A DNA stretch of 44,986 nt from Herpetosiphon geysericola (GCF_001306135.1 NZ_LGKP01000031.1:1-44986), one strand, 5' to 3'. Shown: positions 7,865 to 18,043, counted from the first letter of the stretch. Translations and numbers: made by a program. The notes: generated from the sequence alone by a model not told the origin.

Positions 7865-9340
7865 ATGCAAGAGAAGATATTATCACCTCATGCCGCATCT
7901 TTGAGTCAGTCAATGCGTGATTTAGGATACTCGCTAGAAACCGCAATTGCTGACCTTATTGATAATAGTATAACTGCAGGAGCAAGTAATATTCGGATAT
8001 TCCTAGATATGGATGATACTAACGATCCTTGTTTAGTTATCATTGATGATGGCTCAGGAATGAATGAGAACGAATTGTTTGAAGCTATGCGTCCAGGCTC
8101 AAGAAATCCGCGTGATAAGCGAGCTAAAGATGATCTAGGGCGATTCGGTCTTGGCCTCAAAACAGCTTCTTTCTCTCAATGCAAATCGCTCACTGTAGTT
8201 AGCCGCAAAGACCAGAATACATTTGCCGCTCGCTGGGATCTTGATCTAATCGCGGATCGGAATGAGTGGATTGTCACAATCCCAAGTATTGAAGATATTC
8301 TCATTGCTCCTTATATTAAAACTTTAGGTTTTCAAGGAACATATATCTTATGGCAAAAACTAGATCGATTTCTAGAAAATAGTATCAATGAGAGTAGTAA
8401 AATCAATTCTTATGACAAATTATCTGTGGTTGAGAAACATTTGGCATTAGTTTTTCATAGGTATATAAGTGGTGATTATAAAAGACATAAGATCAATATT
8501 GAAATTAATGGACATACTATTATAGCTTTTGATCCATTCTGTATTTCTAACAAAGCAACTCAACTATTACAAGAAGAAATCGTAAGAATTAATGGAAACG
8601 AAATTAAGATTCAACCTTATATTTTACCACATCACAGTAAACTATCAAAAAAAGAGTATGATTTTTATCGATCACGTGGTGATTTTGTAACTAATCAAGG
8701 AGCATATATATATAGAAATGGTAGATTAATGGCTTGGGGTGATTGGTTTAGATTAGTCCCGAAAAGTGAGGCAACAAAATTAGCACGAATTCAAATTGAT
8801 TTTACAAATGTTCTCGACGAATATTGGACAATTGATATTAAGAAATCTCGTGCACATCCTCCACCTCAGGTTCGAGAAAAACTAAAGCAGATTATTAATC
8901 GAATTACCGATCAAAGCAAACGGATTCATATTGGTAGAGGGAATCGTTTATTTGATAAACAATCACAGCCGTTATGGGTTCGCTTTAGTGATAGAGATAA
9001 AATCCGTTATGAAGTTAATAAAGAACATGTTCTTATAAATGCTTTTCTCAATAGAATTGATCCAGATAATGCATCAATACTTAGAGATGTTATTTCTTTA
9101 ATCGAACGTTCTATACCACTTGAAGCCATATATGCCGACTATTCTTCTGTTCCACAATCATTTGAGGAAAAAGAGCCAATTCAATATGAGGATTTGAAAA
9201 GCCAAATAATGCATTTCCATATTCTACTCACTTCTGATTTCTCAATGGATAAGGAGAATTTCAAAAAAACAATTTTCAGCATGAAACAATTTAATGAGAA
9301 TCGAGAATTGACACAAAAGATAATTGAGGAGTTACTATAA
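7865..9340 (+). CDS. GHKL (MORC/MutL-like) ATPase, HATPase_c_3 type
   Basis: The N-terminal 250 residues form a GHKL ATPase: N-box ETAIADLIDNSITA (residues 25-38, with E25 and N34), DDGSGM (61-66) binding the adenine, and the lid GRFGLGLKTASFSQ (92-105). This GHKL subtype is shared by MutL, MORC and related prokaryotic restriction-associated ATPases, which clamp onto DNA when ATP drives dimerisation. The C-terminal half (about residues 280-491) has no motif I can name. The start ATG 7865 follows AAAGGATT. The stop overlaps the Z1 gene by one base (TAATG), indicating coupled translation. In MORC/Z1 defence systems this protein is thought to work with the Z1 ATPase on incoming DNA. Confidence 0.9.
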   Translation: MQEKILSPHAASLSQSMRDLGYSLETAIADLIDNSITAGASNIRIFLDMDDTNDPCLVIIDDGSGMNENELFEAMRPGSRNPRDKRAKDDLGRFGLGLKTASFSQCKSLTVVSRKDQNTFAARWDLDLIADRNEWIVTIPSIEDILIAPYIKTLGFQGTYILWQKLDRFLENSINESSKINSYDKLSVVEKHLALVFHRYISGDYKRHKINIEINGHTIIAFDPFCISNKATQLLQEEIVRINGNEIKIQPYILPHHSKLSKKEYDFYRSRGDFVTNQGAYIYRNGRLMAWGDWFRLVPKSEATKLARIQIDFTNVLDEYWTIDIKKSRAHPPPQVREKLKQIINRITDQSKRIHIGRGNRLFDKQSQPLWVRFSDRDKIRYEVNKEHVLINAFLNRIDPDNASILRDVISLIERSIPLEAIYADYSSVPQSFEEKEPIQYEDLKSQIMHFHILLTSDFSMDKENFKKTIFSMKQFNENRELTQKIIEELL

Positions 9341-12054
9341 TGACAGATTCAGTAAAAATTAAAGAGGCCGAAAAGTTTTTATCTCAAATTATTCTTTCAC
9401 GTGGCAGTAATCTATCTAGTCAAGATATTATTACAATCGTCGAACAGTTTCGTCCTGTATTTCAAGATAACTACTATCAATTTAAATCAGAGGATTTTAA
9501 TACACTTATTAGATCGCTAGAAACCCAATATTTTACAACTATGGGAGCAGGTGTATCTCTTATCGATCTTGATATACCTCATGATGAGGAATGGTATCTT
9601 AAGCGTCAAATTAGTTGGGATTATGCAGAAGACTATGAGAAATATCTTATTACGCAAGGTTGGCCAACTCGAGTGATTGGCTCAATGGGTTCTGTTACTA
9701 ACCGAATTCTTGGTCTTCTACAAGACCCGCATAAAGATGGAGATTGGGAGCGAAGAGGATTAGTGATTGGTCATGTTCAATCAGGAAAGACCTCAAATTA
9801 CATTGGGTTGATTTCAAAGGCTGCTGATGCTGGCTACAAATTTATAATTGTTATTGCTGGAATTCATAATAATCTTAGAACACAAACTCAAGAGCGTATT
9901 GATGTAGGATTTATAGGTCGAGATAGTAGGAATAATAATCGCATTGGAGTAGGTCAGTTACGACCTAATCGTTCTATGCCTGTAACTGTTACTACAACTG
10001 AAAGCGATTTTAATAAAGCTCTTGCAAATAGATTCGGCATGGAATTAAAATCCCTTAATAATACATTTATACTCGTTATTAAAAAGAACGTAAGTACACT
10101 TGGTAGTCTCTACAATTGGTTAAAGGAATTGAATGTACGTCAAGGTATAGAGAAAATCTCTGATATTCCGATGTTATTAATTGATGATGAGGCTGATAAT
10201 GCTTCTATCAATACTAATAAACCAGAACTAGATCCAACGAGAACAAATAAAGAGATTCGCAGAATACTTAATTTATTCAAAAAACGTTGTTATATAGGCT
10301 ATACAGCTACTCCATTTGCCAATGTATTTATTAGTCCGGATAATAAAGATGATATGCTTGGTAATGATTTATTTCCAGCACATTTTATTCACTGCTTAGA
10401 TGCACCAACAAATTATTTTGGATCTGAAAAGATATTTTCTGGTAATGAATCAATCGATAACATTCTTATTAGAAAAATAGATGATGCAGATAAACATATC
10501 TCTATAGGACACAAGAAAGATGATTCAATTCATTCTCTTCCAGAAAGCCTAAAAAAGGCAATAAATTGCTTTATCCTTAGTAGAACAATTCGTAATATAA
10601 GAGGTGATAAAAATAAACATTGCTCAATGATGGTTAATATTTCCCGTTTTGTATCTATACAACGAGAATTCAAGTATCTTATTACAGAATATATTGAACA
10701 AGTAAAAAATGCAATACGTTTTAATTACAAATTACCAATTGAAAAGGCTTTAAAAGATGAACTTATACAACAAATATTTAAAACCTTTCAAGAAGAATAT
10801 ATTGATTGCGAAACAGAATGGATGGATATATTAGACGAATTGAATGAGGCAGCAAGTCTAATCAAAATCTTGTTAGTTAATAGCAAATCTGATGAAGCAC
10901 TCAATTATACAACTTATACAACTCAGGGGGATGGGCTTACCGTAATTGTAATTGGTGGTTTAAGCCTATCACGTGGCCTTACAATTGAAGGATTGACAAT
11001 CAGTTACATTTATCGTAACTCAAAGATGTATGATACGCTGATGCAAATGGGGAGATGGTTTGGCTATCGTGATGGATATGAAGATATATGTCGTATTTAC
11101 ATGTCAGATATTTCGTATGGCTGGTATTGTCATATTAGTGAGGCGACAGAAGAACTTCGGATGCAAGTAAAACGAATGAGTCGTGAACAGAAAAAACCAA
11201 GTGATTTCGGACTATATGTCAGAGCGCATCCAGATACATTAATTGTTACAGCACTAAATAAAATGCGTTATGCGGAAAATCGTTCATTCCATATTAGCTA
11301 TGATGGTAAGCTTATGGAGACCCATATACTACCTGCATCTATTGATAAAAATGAAAGTAATAGATCCTTTTTTAAATCTTTTTTTGATATATTAAGCCAG
11401 TCAAGCGCCCCTTATGTTGATGCAACTAACTCGCTTTTATTTAAGAATATAAATTGGGAAGATATTCAAAATTTCATTTTTAGATTTCGATTTCATAACG
11501 ATTTATCTGATTTGCAAGAAAATATTCCGAAATTTATCAAGGAAATTTCGGATATATATCCTTACTGGGACGTAGCATTCAGATCGTTGTCAGGAAAAGA
11601 ACCTGAAATAGGTTATATGATCGCAGCGCAGGAAAGAGATATAGGTCATGATACTTCTGGACAACCAAGAAAACCTAGCTCAGAGAATGGTTGGTATACA
11701 GGAAATAAAAATAGATTTTCAGGTAATAGTATGTTTAAAATAGGACTAGATGATAATCAAATTATGAGAGCACAAGGATTAGCAGCTGAGGCATCAAGGA
11801 AAAATCCTATCTTTAGTGATTATACAAATGTACGCGGTAAACCTTTGTTACTTTTACATCTTCTAAATTTAATTGATAGAAAAAAAGATGATCAAGTTAT
11901 CCAATCATTGGTTCCAGCTATTAGTCTAAGCTTTCCAAATTCAAACGATGTTCGAACAATAAGGTATGTAGTAAACTCAGTATGGCTCAAACAATTCGAA
12001 GAGAATCAATATGATTCTTCTAGTGAGGAAGATGACTATGACATTAATATTTGA
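9340..12054 (+). CDS. Z1-domain superfamily II helicase-like ATPase
   Basis: The 904-residue protein carries a P-loop GHVQSGKT (144-151), a DEAD-like Walker B LLIDDEAD (279-286), YTATPFANVF (321-330, like SF2 motif III) and QMGRWFGYR (569-577, motif VI arginine finger region) after LSRGLTIEG. These are the hallmarks of the Z1 domain, a helicase-like family found with MORC/MutL ATPases and AIPR proteins in restriction-type gene clusters. The region 580-904 is C-terminal to the motor and unassigned. Its start is coupled to the previous stop and its end overlaps the next gene by 17 bp. It probably translocates on or remodels DNA for the neighbouring nuclease-fold protein. Confidence 0.92.
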   Translation: MTDSVKIKEAEKFLSQIILSRGSNLSSQDIITIVEQFRPVFQDNYYQFKSEDFNTLIRSLETQYFTTMGAGVSLIDLDIPHDEEWYLKRQISWDYAEDYEKYLITQGWPTRVIGSMGSVTNRILGLLQDPHKDGDWERRGLVIGHVQSGKTSNYIGLISKAADAGYKFIIVIAGIHNNLRTQTQERIDVGFIGRDSRNNNRIGVGQLRPNRSMPVTVTTTESDFNKALANRFGMELKSLNNTFILVIKKNVSTLGSLYNWLKELNVRQGIEKISDIPMLLIDDEADNASINTNKPELDPTRTNKEIRRILNLFKKRCYIGYTATPFANVFISPDNKDDMLGNDLFPAHFIHCLDAPTNYFGSEKIFSGNESIDNILIRKIDDADKHISIGHKKDDSIHSLPESLKKAINCFILSRTIRNIRGDKNKHCSMMVNISRFVSIQREFKYLITEYIEQVKNAIRFNYKLPIEKALKDELIQQIFKTFQEEYIDCETEWMDILDELNEAASLIKILLVNSKSDEALNYTTYTTQGDGLTVIVIGGLSLSRGLTIEGLTISYIYRNSKMYDTLMQMGRWFGYRDGYEDICRIYMSDISYGWYCHISEATEELRMQVKRMSREQKKPSDFGLYVRAHPDTLIVTALNKMRYAENRSFHISYDGKLMETHILPASIDKNESNRSFFKSFFDILSQSSAPYVDATNSLLFKNINWEDIQNFIFRFRFHNDLSDLQENIPKFIKEISDIYPYWDVAFRSLSGKEPEIGYMIAAQERDIGHDTSGQPRKPSSENGWYTGNKNRFSGNSMFKIGLDDNQIMRAQGLAAEASRKNPIFSDYTNVRGKPLLLLHLLNLIDRKKDDQVIQSLVPAISLSFPNSNDVRTIRYVVNSVWLKQFEENQYDSSSEEDDYDINI

Positions 12055-13012
12055 CCCTTGGGCTGATATGACTCCAGCTCCCAAAAGACAGCTCGTTCGT
12101 CGTCGTGTTAAAATTGAGGTTGATTTTGCATTATTCTGGATACAAGATCATGAAGGTCGACCTGGTTTATTAATTGAAATTTCAAAGCTTGTTCCTAATA
12201 TTTCACTGCAAGAGGCAAAAATAAATATCCGAGATATTTCAGTGGATGTATTTGAATTCAATGATGATAATATAAGAGCATTAGTAGTAAAACTTGAACA
12301 TCGACAAAATCAAGATGTTTTTCTGAAATTATGTCTTGATCTTATTGAAAATATAAAAACCTATCACGATAAATATGATATATTTTATACTGTCTGTAAA
12401 AGATTAAAGAAATGGCAGTCATTATTTTCTAGTGGATTAAAAAATCTTCTTTCAAAAAATGAAATGCAAGGATTATACGCTGAATTATATTTTATTGCTA
12501 ATATGCTTGAAAATAATCTATTAGATGAAAATATATTGATCCAAGGATGGAAAGGTCCAGAAAAAAAGCATCAGGATTTTATTCTTAATGATAGTGCAAT
12601 CGAAATTAAATCACTGGCAGGAGATCAGCGGGATAAAGTACGCATTACATCTGAAGATCAACTCTATACACATTTAGAACATTTGTATTTACAAGTTTAT
12701 TTTTTATCAGAGACACAAAATAATGGTGAGAGCCTTAATACAATTACGAAGAGGATTATTAGTAATCTACGTAAGATTGAAATTATAAATTTATTTGAAC
12801 TCAAATTAGGAATTGCAGGCTATATTGATATTTCAGACTATGATTTACCTTTATTTAAAGTAAAAGATCATTATATGTATATTATTAAGGATGATTTTCC
12901 TAGAATTACAAGAAATTTTTTACCTGAAGGAATCGAATCTGTTACTTATGAACTTGTATTATCAAGTATTGAGAGATTCAGGACTAATAAATTAAACATA
13001 ATGGAGCAATAA
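12038..13012 (+). CDS. PD-(D/E)XK nuclease-fold protein (DUF4420 type)
   Basis: This 324-residue protein is likely the nuclease of the island. A plausible PD-(D/E)XK active site is E149 (GLYAEL), D180 (HQDFIL) and E189-x-K191 (AIEIKSL), followed by a conserved-looking Q208 in SEDQL. This pattern fits the DUF4420 group seen beside Z1 ATPases. Of three in-frame ATGs (12011, 12032, 12038) the last is best placed, 7 nt after GAGGAA (12025-12030). That gives a 17-bp overlap with the Z1 gene. The AIPR gene starts two bases after its stop. Nuclease activity is inferred from the motif only. Confidence 0.85.
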   Translation: MTLIFDPWADMTPAPKRQLVRRRVKIEVDFALFWIQDHEGRPGLLIEISKLVPNISLQEAKINIRDISVDVFEFNDDNIRALVVKLEHRQNQDVFLKLCLDLIENIKTYHDKYDIFYTVCKRLKKWQSLFSSGLKNLLSKNEMQGLYAELYFIANMLENNLLDENILIQGWKGPEKKHQDFILNDSAIEIKSLAGDQRDKVRITSEDQLYTHLEHLYLQVYFLSETQNNGESLNTITKRIISNLRKIEIINLFELKLGIAGYIDISDYDLPLFKVKDHYMYIIKDDFPRITRNFLPEGIESVTYELVLSSIERFRTNKLNIMEQ

Positions 13013-13014
13013 TC

Positions 13015-15084
13015 ATGGCATCTTTATCAATGGAAGAATTTTTACATAATTTCCGCCAAGAAATTCTAGCTAATGCAGAAGCAAATATGGATTTCTTGGA
13101 AGTTGAATTTACTCAGAACATTGCGGATGAGCTTATCGATTCAGGAATTATTGATGGATTTGAACTAGGTCATCATCGCCTAGCAAGTGGTGGAATGAGA
13201 GTCGATGGATATTGGTTTAACGATAACTCCCTTGACTTATTTATTTCAGACTTTGCTAATCGAGAAACGCTACAGTCACTAGCACGAGCAGAGATCTCAC
13301 TTATTTTCAAACGCCTAGAAAACTTTTTTACTGCAAGTGCTGAGAAAAATCTGTATCTTAACCTAGAAGAGACTTCTCATGGTTATGACCTTGCTCGTAA
13401 TATAGCTGAGAGGTGCGGCTCTTTTTCTAAAGTAAATTTCTTTCTGTTTTCTGAGCGTATACTAAGTACACAGGTGAAAGAACTTGAAGATAAACAATAT
13501 AATTCGTGGAATTTCTCTTATAATATTTGGGATATCTCTCGCTTACACCGATTACAAACTTCACGAGGCGCTCGTGAAGAATTAGAGATAAACTTTGCTG
13601 AAATGATTGATCCAGGACTACCATGTCTTCCAGCACATCTGGATTCAGCAACATATAAATCATATTTAGTTGTAATGCCAGCCAAAATATTGGCTGATTT
13701 ATATGGAAAATATGGTTCTAGATTATTGGAACAAAATGTTCGTAGCTTCCTTCAAGTAAGAGGAAATGTTAATAAAGGTATTCGTGTTACTATCATGAAA
13801 AATCCTGAAATGTTTTTTGCCTACAATAATGGTATTACTGCAACAGCTAGACATATTGAAATAGTAAAAACATCTAATGGATTTGCTATAGCATCACTTA
13901 AGGATTTACAAATTGTTAATGGAGGACAGACTACTGCATCGCTATTTCATACTAATCGTAAAGATAAGGCACCGCTTGAAAATATTTTTGTACAGATGAA
14001 ACTGTCAGTTATTGATGAAGAAAAAAGTGAAGACATTATTCCTCAAATCTCTGAGTATGCTAACACTCAAAATAAGGTTAACGCAGCAGACTTCTTCTCA
14101 AATCATCCATTTCATATACGTATGGAAGAATTCTCACGCCGGATATGGGTTCCTGCTCAACAAGGCTCACAGCGTGAGACAAAATGGTTTTATGAAAGGG
14201 CACGTGGACAATATACCGATGCTCAAGCAAAACTCACCCCTACTCAGAAAAAACGTTTTGAGGCAGAGTATCCTAAAACACAGATGTTTACCAAAACAGA
14301 TCTTGCTAAGTTTGAAAATGTATGGGAGGGGTATCCAATTTCTGTCAATCAAGGTGCCCAAAAAAATTTTGGGCACTATGTAGGACGTATTGGACAAGAA
14401 TGGGACAAAAATGCAGATCAATTTAACGAATTCTTCTTCAAGCGTGCAATAGCCCGAGCAATCATTTTTCGTAGAACAGAAAAAATAGTTTCAGCTCAGT
14501 TTTGGTACAACGGTGGTTATCGAGCAAATGTCGTAGCCTACACTATTGCAATGATATCTAAAATATGCTCTCGTCAGAGAAAATCTTTTGATTTTCTCAA
14601 GGTATGGCATAATCAAGATATTAGTCAAGCCACGATACAAGCAATAGAGATCACTGCAAAACTTGTATATGATCATATTATGCATCCTACGGGTACTATT
14701 TCTAATATTAGTGAGTGGTGTAAAAAAGAAGCTTGTTGGGTAACTTTACAGGAAAAACTATATACTTTAGAAGAACTTCTTCCTGAATCTTTTTTTGAAG
14801 ATTTAGCTTTTACAGATCAATTGGAAAATGAAGCAAGATCTTCAGCAAAAACCCAAAAAATGCTGAATGGAATTGAGGCACAGAAAATAGTAGTTGGAAT
14901 TCCTGGTGAAACATGGGCATATATCCTTGCAGAGGGTCGAGAAAAAGGACTCTTCTCAGTAAAGGAGCAAGGAATACTTCAGGTCGCAGCGCGACTACCT
15001 CAAAAGATTCCTTCAGAAAAACAATCTTTAATTTTAATTGATATACTTGAAAAAGCAAAACTAGAAGCAATTTATCAAAAATAA
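13015..15084 (+). CDS. AIPR family protein
   Basis: This 689-residue protein matches the AIPR (abortive infection phage resistance) family. Characteristic segments are FAYNNGIT (268-275) and IVNGGQTT (300-307), followed by a region rich in charged helices (SEYANTQNKVNAADF) typical of the family. The start ATG 13015 has TGGAGCAA upstream. It is the last gene of the island, and a hairpin follows. A perfect 10-bp inverted repeat lies within the coding region at 14354-14376. The family's biochemical activity is poorly defined; in MORC/Z1 clusters it is a constant partner, probably an effector or nucleic-acid-binding subunit. Confidence 0.92.
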   Translation: MASLSMEEFLHNFRQEILANAEANMDFLEVEFTQNIADELIDSGIIDGFELGHHRLASGGMRVDGYWFNDNSLDLFISDFANRETLQSLARAEISLIFKRLENFFTASAEKNLYLNLEETSHGYDLARNIAERCGSFSKVNFFLFSERILSTQVKELEDKQYNSWNFSYNIWDISRLHRLQTSRGAREELEINFAEMIDPGLPCLPAHLDSATYKSYLVVMPAKILADLYGKYGSRLLEQNVRSFLQVRGNVNKGIRVTIMKNPEMFFAYNNGITATARHIEIVKTSNGFAIASLKDLQIVNGGQTTASLFHTNRKDKAPLENIFVQMKLSVIDEEKSEDIIPQISEYANTQNKVNAADFFSNHPFHIRMEEFSRRIWVPAQQGSQRETKWFYERARGQYTDAQAKLTPTQKKRFEAEYPKTQMFTKTDLAKFENVWEGYPISVNQGAQKNFGHYVGRIGQEWDKNADQFNEFFFKRAIARAIIFRRTEKIVSAQFWYNGGYRANVVAYTIAMISKICSRQRKSFDFLKVWHNQDISQATIQAIEITAKLVYDHIMHPTGTISNISEWCKKEACWVTLQEKLYTLEELLPESFFEDLAFTDQLENEARSSAKTQKMLNGIEAQKIVVGIPGETWAYILAEGREKGLFSVKEQGILQVAARLPQKIPSEKQSLILIDILEKAKLEAIYQK

Positions 15085-15105
15085 CCCGAACGCAAAGAAG
15101 CAAGC

Positions 15106-15137
15106 AATGGTGCTAGATTAATTAATTCAGCACCATT
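15106..15137. terminator. Hairpin between convergent AIPR and copA genes
   Basis: A perfect 9-bp stem AATGGTGCT/AGCACCATT with a 14-nt AT-rich loop lies between two convergent stops. T-runs on both sides are weak. It is probably the original bidirectional terminator of copA, and the AT-rich island ends just before it. Confidence 0.55.
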
Positions 15138-15145
15138 GTTGTTGA

Positions 15146-17662
15146 TTAGGCGCGAGCTGGTTGGAGCGGCTCGTTGGTTGAGCTTGGCTGAGCATTCGGC
15201 AAGGTGGCTGCTCGTTTCAAACGCAGCGAATTGGTAATCACAAACACCGATGAGAAGGCCATCGCGCCAGCGGCCAAGAGCGGCGAAAGTTGCCAGCCAG
15301 TCAGGTTGTAGAACACACCAGCAGCAATTGGAATCCCAATCACGTTGTAGATAAAGGCCCAGAACAGATTCCAGCGAATCGTGGTCATGGTGCGGCGCGA
15401 AAGCTCAATTGCTTGGGCCACGCCCACCAAATCGCCACGCAGCAAGGTAATATCGCTGGCTTCAATCGCCACATCGGTGCCAGTGCCAATCGCCACCCCA
15501 ACATCTGCTTGAGCCAAGGCTGGCGCATCGTTGACCCCATCGCCAACCATCGCCACCAAGCCGCCTTCTGCTTGCAATTGCTTGATTTTGGCGGCTTTGT
15601 CTGCTGGCAGCACATCGGCAATTACATGTTCAACCCCAGCTTCGCGGCCAATCGCTTCGGCGGTACGTTGATTGTCGCCAGTCAACATCACAACTTTCAA
15701 GCCCAAATTGCGCAATTGTTTGATCGCCGCAGGCGAAGAAGCTTTGATCGTATCAGCAACCGCCAACACGCCAGCAAGCTGTTGATCAACCACTACGACC
15801 ATTGCGGTTTTGCCTTCGGATTGCCATTGATCGATTGTCGATTGAAGAGCACTCAAATCGTAGCCTTGCTCGCGAACCAAGCGCGGGCTGCCAATCACAA
15901 CCTTTTGTTGATTGACCTCGGCTTCAATACCACCACCAACAATTGCCTTGAAGTTTGTAGCTTGGCCAAGGGTTGCGCCACGAGCAGTTGCGCCTTGGAC
16001 AATCGCCTTGCCCAGCGGGTGCTCAGAGCCACGTTCGGCAGTGGCAGCAAGGCTCAGCAAATTGGCTTCATCAGCCAAGGCCAAAATATTGGTCAAGGTT
16101 GGCTTGCCTTCGGTAATCGTGCCAGTTTTATCGAGCACAATCGTTTGCAAACGCACAGCACGCTCTAGGCTCTCAGCATTTTTAATCAAAATACCATGTT
16201 GCGCGCCAACCCCAGTGCCAACCATAATTGCAGTTGGCGTGGCCAAGCCCAACGCACATGGGCAAGCAATCACCAACACGGCGACAGCAAAGATCAGCGA
16301 TTGGGTGAAGCCAACGCCGCCAACCCAATACCACAGGCCAAAGGTCAGCAAGGCAATCACAATTACAATCGGCACAAACACGCCCGAAATTTGGTCGGCC
16401 AAGCGTTGAATTGGCGCTTTGGAGCCTTGGGCAGCTTTGACTAAGTTAACAATTTGAGCTAAAGCGCTGGCCTTGCCAACCGCTGTCGCGCGTAATTGAA
16501 AACTGCCAGCATTGTTCAGCGTCGCGCCAAACACGCTATCGCCAACCCGCTTTTCAACTGGCAACGATTCGCCAGTCAGCATCGATTCGTCAACTGCCGA
16601 TTGGCCCATGGTCACAACACCATCAACTGGAATTTTCTCGCCAGGCCGCACCACCACAATCTCACCAGCCCGTACCTCGGCTACTGCCAACTCAACCTCA
16701 ACCCCGCCACGTAAAACCCGAGCAGTCGGCGGTTGCAGATTGATCAAGGCGCGAATTGCTGATGAAGTGGCGCTTTTGGCTTTGGCTTCGAGATATTTAC
16801 CAACCAAAATCAAAGCCACAATCATCGCGGCGGTTTCAAAGTAGACATGGCCGCTGAGCTTGAACAGCAAGACCGCCAAGCTAAAGCCATAGGCCGTGAG
16901 CGAGCCAAGTGCAATCAGCGTATCCATGTTGGCGCTGCCATGCTTGAGGTTAACCCACGCCCCGCGCAGGAAATCGCGGCCACTGTAAAAGACAACTGGA
17001 GTTGCCATCAAGCCAAATAGCCATGGCCAGAGATTGTAGAACGCTGGCATATGGTGGCCCATATCGCCCATATCGCGAGCGCTGCCCAGCCAAATTGGGC
17101 TAATCAGGCTAAAGTCATGCATCATTGAGAGAATCATCAATGGCACACCCAGCACAAGCGCCACAACCAGATTGGTGCGTTTGCGCTTGAGTTCAGCTTG
17201 GCGAGCTTGGGTTTCGCTATCTTCAGCGTCCTCATCCTCGCCAGTATCGATAACGCCATAGCCTGCTTTGCTAATTGCTGCTTTAATTTGCTCAAGGCTC
17301 GCCTGATCAGGCAGATAGCGGATACTTGCGCTTTCGGTTGCCAAATTGACCGTTGCATCCAATACGCCATCGACTTTGCGGGCAGCTTTTTCTACCCGCG
17401 TCACACAAGCGGCGCAGGTCATGCCAGTGATTGGCAAGGTGCGTTCGGCGGTAATAACGCCATAGCCGCCTTTTTCAACCGCTGCAATTAAGCTGGTTGG
17501 CGTAACCGCTGTAGGATCAAAGGCGACGGTCGCTGATTCGCTAGCTAAATTGACGCTAGCCTCAGCAACGCCGCTTACTTTTTTCAAATTGCGTTCGACG
17601 CGAGTTACACAAGCGGCACAGGTCATACCGGTCACTGGCAACGTAAGGGTCTTCGTATCCAT
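15146..17662 (-). CDS. copA: Copper-exporting P1B-type ATPase
   Basis: This 838-residue pump exports Cu(I) across the cytoplasmic membrane using ATP. Two N-terminal heavy-metal-associated domains each carry GMTCAAC (Cys15/Cys18 and Cys83/Cys86). The membrane CPC metal site is C467-P468-C469, the phosphorylated Asp is D511 in DKTGT, and TGES, SEHP and GDGVNDAP motifs are intact. The C-terminal helices have the YN and MxxSS residues of Cu(I)-selective P1B-1 pumps. The start ATG 17662 follows GAAGG; a longer frame to 17731 lacks a binding site and would run into copZ's end. It lies 73 bp downstream of copZ and is presumably co-transcribed. Confidence 0.97.
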   Translation of the reverse strand: MDTKTLTLPVTGMTCAACVTRVERNLKKVSGVAEASVNLASESATVAFDPTAVTPTSLIAAVEKGGYGVITAERTLPITGMTCAACVTRVEKAARKVDGVLDATVNLATESASIRYLPDQASLEQIKAAISKAGYGVIDTGEDEDAEDSETQARQAELKRKRTNLVVALVLGVPLMILSMMHDFSLISPIWLGSARDMGDMGHHMPAFYNLWPWLFGLMATPVVFYSGRDFLRGAWVNLKHGSANMDTLIALGSLTAYGFSLAVLLFKLSGHVYFETAAMIVALILVGKYLEAKAKSATSSAIRALINLQPPTARVLRGGVEVELAVAEVRAGEIVVVRPGEKIPVDGVVTMGQSAVDESMLTGESLPVEKRVGDSVFGATLNNAGSFQLRATAVGKASALAQIVNLVKAAQGSKAPIQRLADQISGVFVPIVIVIALLTFGLWYWVGGVGFTQSLIFAVAVLVIACPCALGLATPTAIMVGTGVGAQHGILIKNAESLERAVRLQTIVLDKTGTITEGKPTLTNILALADEANLLSLAATAERGSEHPLGKAIVQGATARGATLGQATNFKAIVGGGIEAEVNQQKVVIGSPRLVREQGYDLSALQSTIDQWQSEGKTAMVVVVDQQLAGVLAVADTIKASSPAAIKQLRNLGLKVVMLTGDNQRTAEAIGREAGVEHVIADVLPADKAAKIKQLQAEGGLVAMVGDGVNDAPALAQADVGVAIGTGTDVAIEASDITLLRGDLVGVAQAIELSRRTMTTIRWNLFWAFIYNVIGIPIAAGVFYNLTGWQLSPLLAAGAMAFSSVFVITNSLRLKRAATLPNAQPSSTNEPLQPARA

Positions 17663-17735
17663 AACTATACCTTCAGATCTGGCGCAATAAGTGGGATGGC
17701 GGGCTGACTGTACAACCCGACCCAGCCACAAGCCC

Positions 17736-17966
17736 CTAATTTAATGGAATTGAATTGGCGAATGGCGAAACATCATAGCCAGCTTCGCTGATTGCCGTCA
17801 CCAACTGGTCGCGGCTCACTTGCTCGTTGCTTTCGACTTTGACGGTTTTGCTAGCCAAATCGACCAGAACATTTTGCACCCCAGCGACGGCGCTTACTTC
17901 GGTGTTAATTGCGTTAACACAGTGTTGGCATGAGATGCCTGGAACGTTGAAGCTTTCGGTTTTCAT
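17736..17966 (-). CDS. copZ: Copper chaperone (HMA domain)
   Basis: A 76-residue single heavy-metal-associated domain with the metal-binding GISCQHC (Cys13, Cys16). It carries Cu(I) in the cytoplasm and delivers it to the pump encoded directly downstream. AAGGAG lies 6 nt before the ATG. It is the first gene of the copper operon, and the promoter and operator lie immediately upstream. No CsoR or CueR gene is in the window, so the regulator must be elsewhere. Confidence 0.95.
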   Translation of the reverse strand: MKTESFNVPGISCQHCVNAINTEVSAVAGVQNVLVDLASKTVKVESNEQVSRDQLVTAISEAGYDVSPFANSIPLN

Positions 17967-17985
17967 TACTTACTCCTTATTAATA

Positions 17986-18006
17986 ACCCCCCCACCCAGG
18001 GGGGGT
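17986..18006. promoter_or_regulatory. CsoR-like G/C-tract operator of copZ-copA
   Basis: ACCCCCCC (17986-17993) and GGGGGGGT (17999-18006) form a perfect 8-bp inverted repeat around ACCCA, flanked by TA-rich ends. G-tract palindromes flanked by AT are typical of CsoR/RcnR-family copper sensors. It sits at about +1 to +20 of the predicted transcript, where repressor binding would block initiation. CsoR is inferred. Confidence 0.6.
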
Positions 18007-18014
18007 ATATCTAA

Positions 18015-18043
18015 ACCATAACATGCTGTTTAGGGCTTGTCAA
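18015..18043 (-). promoter_or_regulatory. Sigma70 promoter of copZ-copA
   Basis: On the minus strand TTGACA (18043-18038) and TATGGT (18020-18015) are separated by exactly 17 nt. The predicted start falls at the edge of the G/C-tract palindrome. This is one of the two best promoter matches in the window. Confidence 0.75.

Noticed and set aside
6195-15084. Considered BREX, DISARM or Dnd for the island
   Set aside because: There is no PglZ, BrxC, DrmAB or DndCDE; the GHKL, Z1, DUF4420 and AIPR set points to the MORC/Z1 class instead.
15290-16168. 292-residue open frame antisense to copA
   Set aside because: All conserved CopA motifs lie on the opposite strand; this is a shadow frame rich in His/Asn/Gln.
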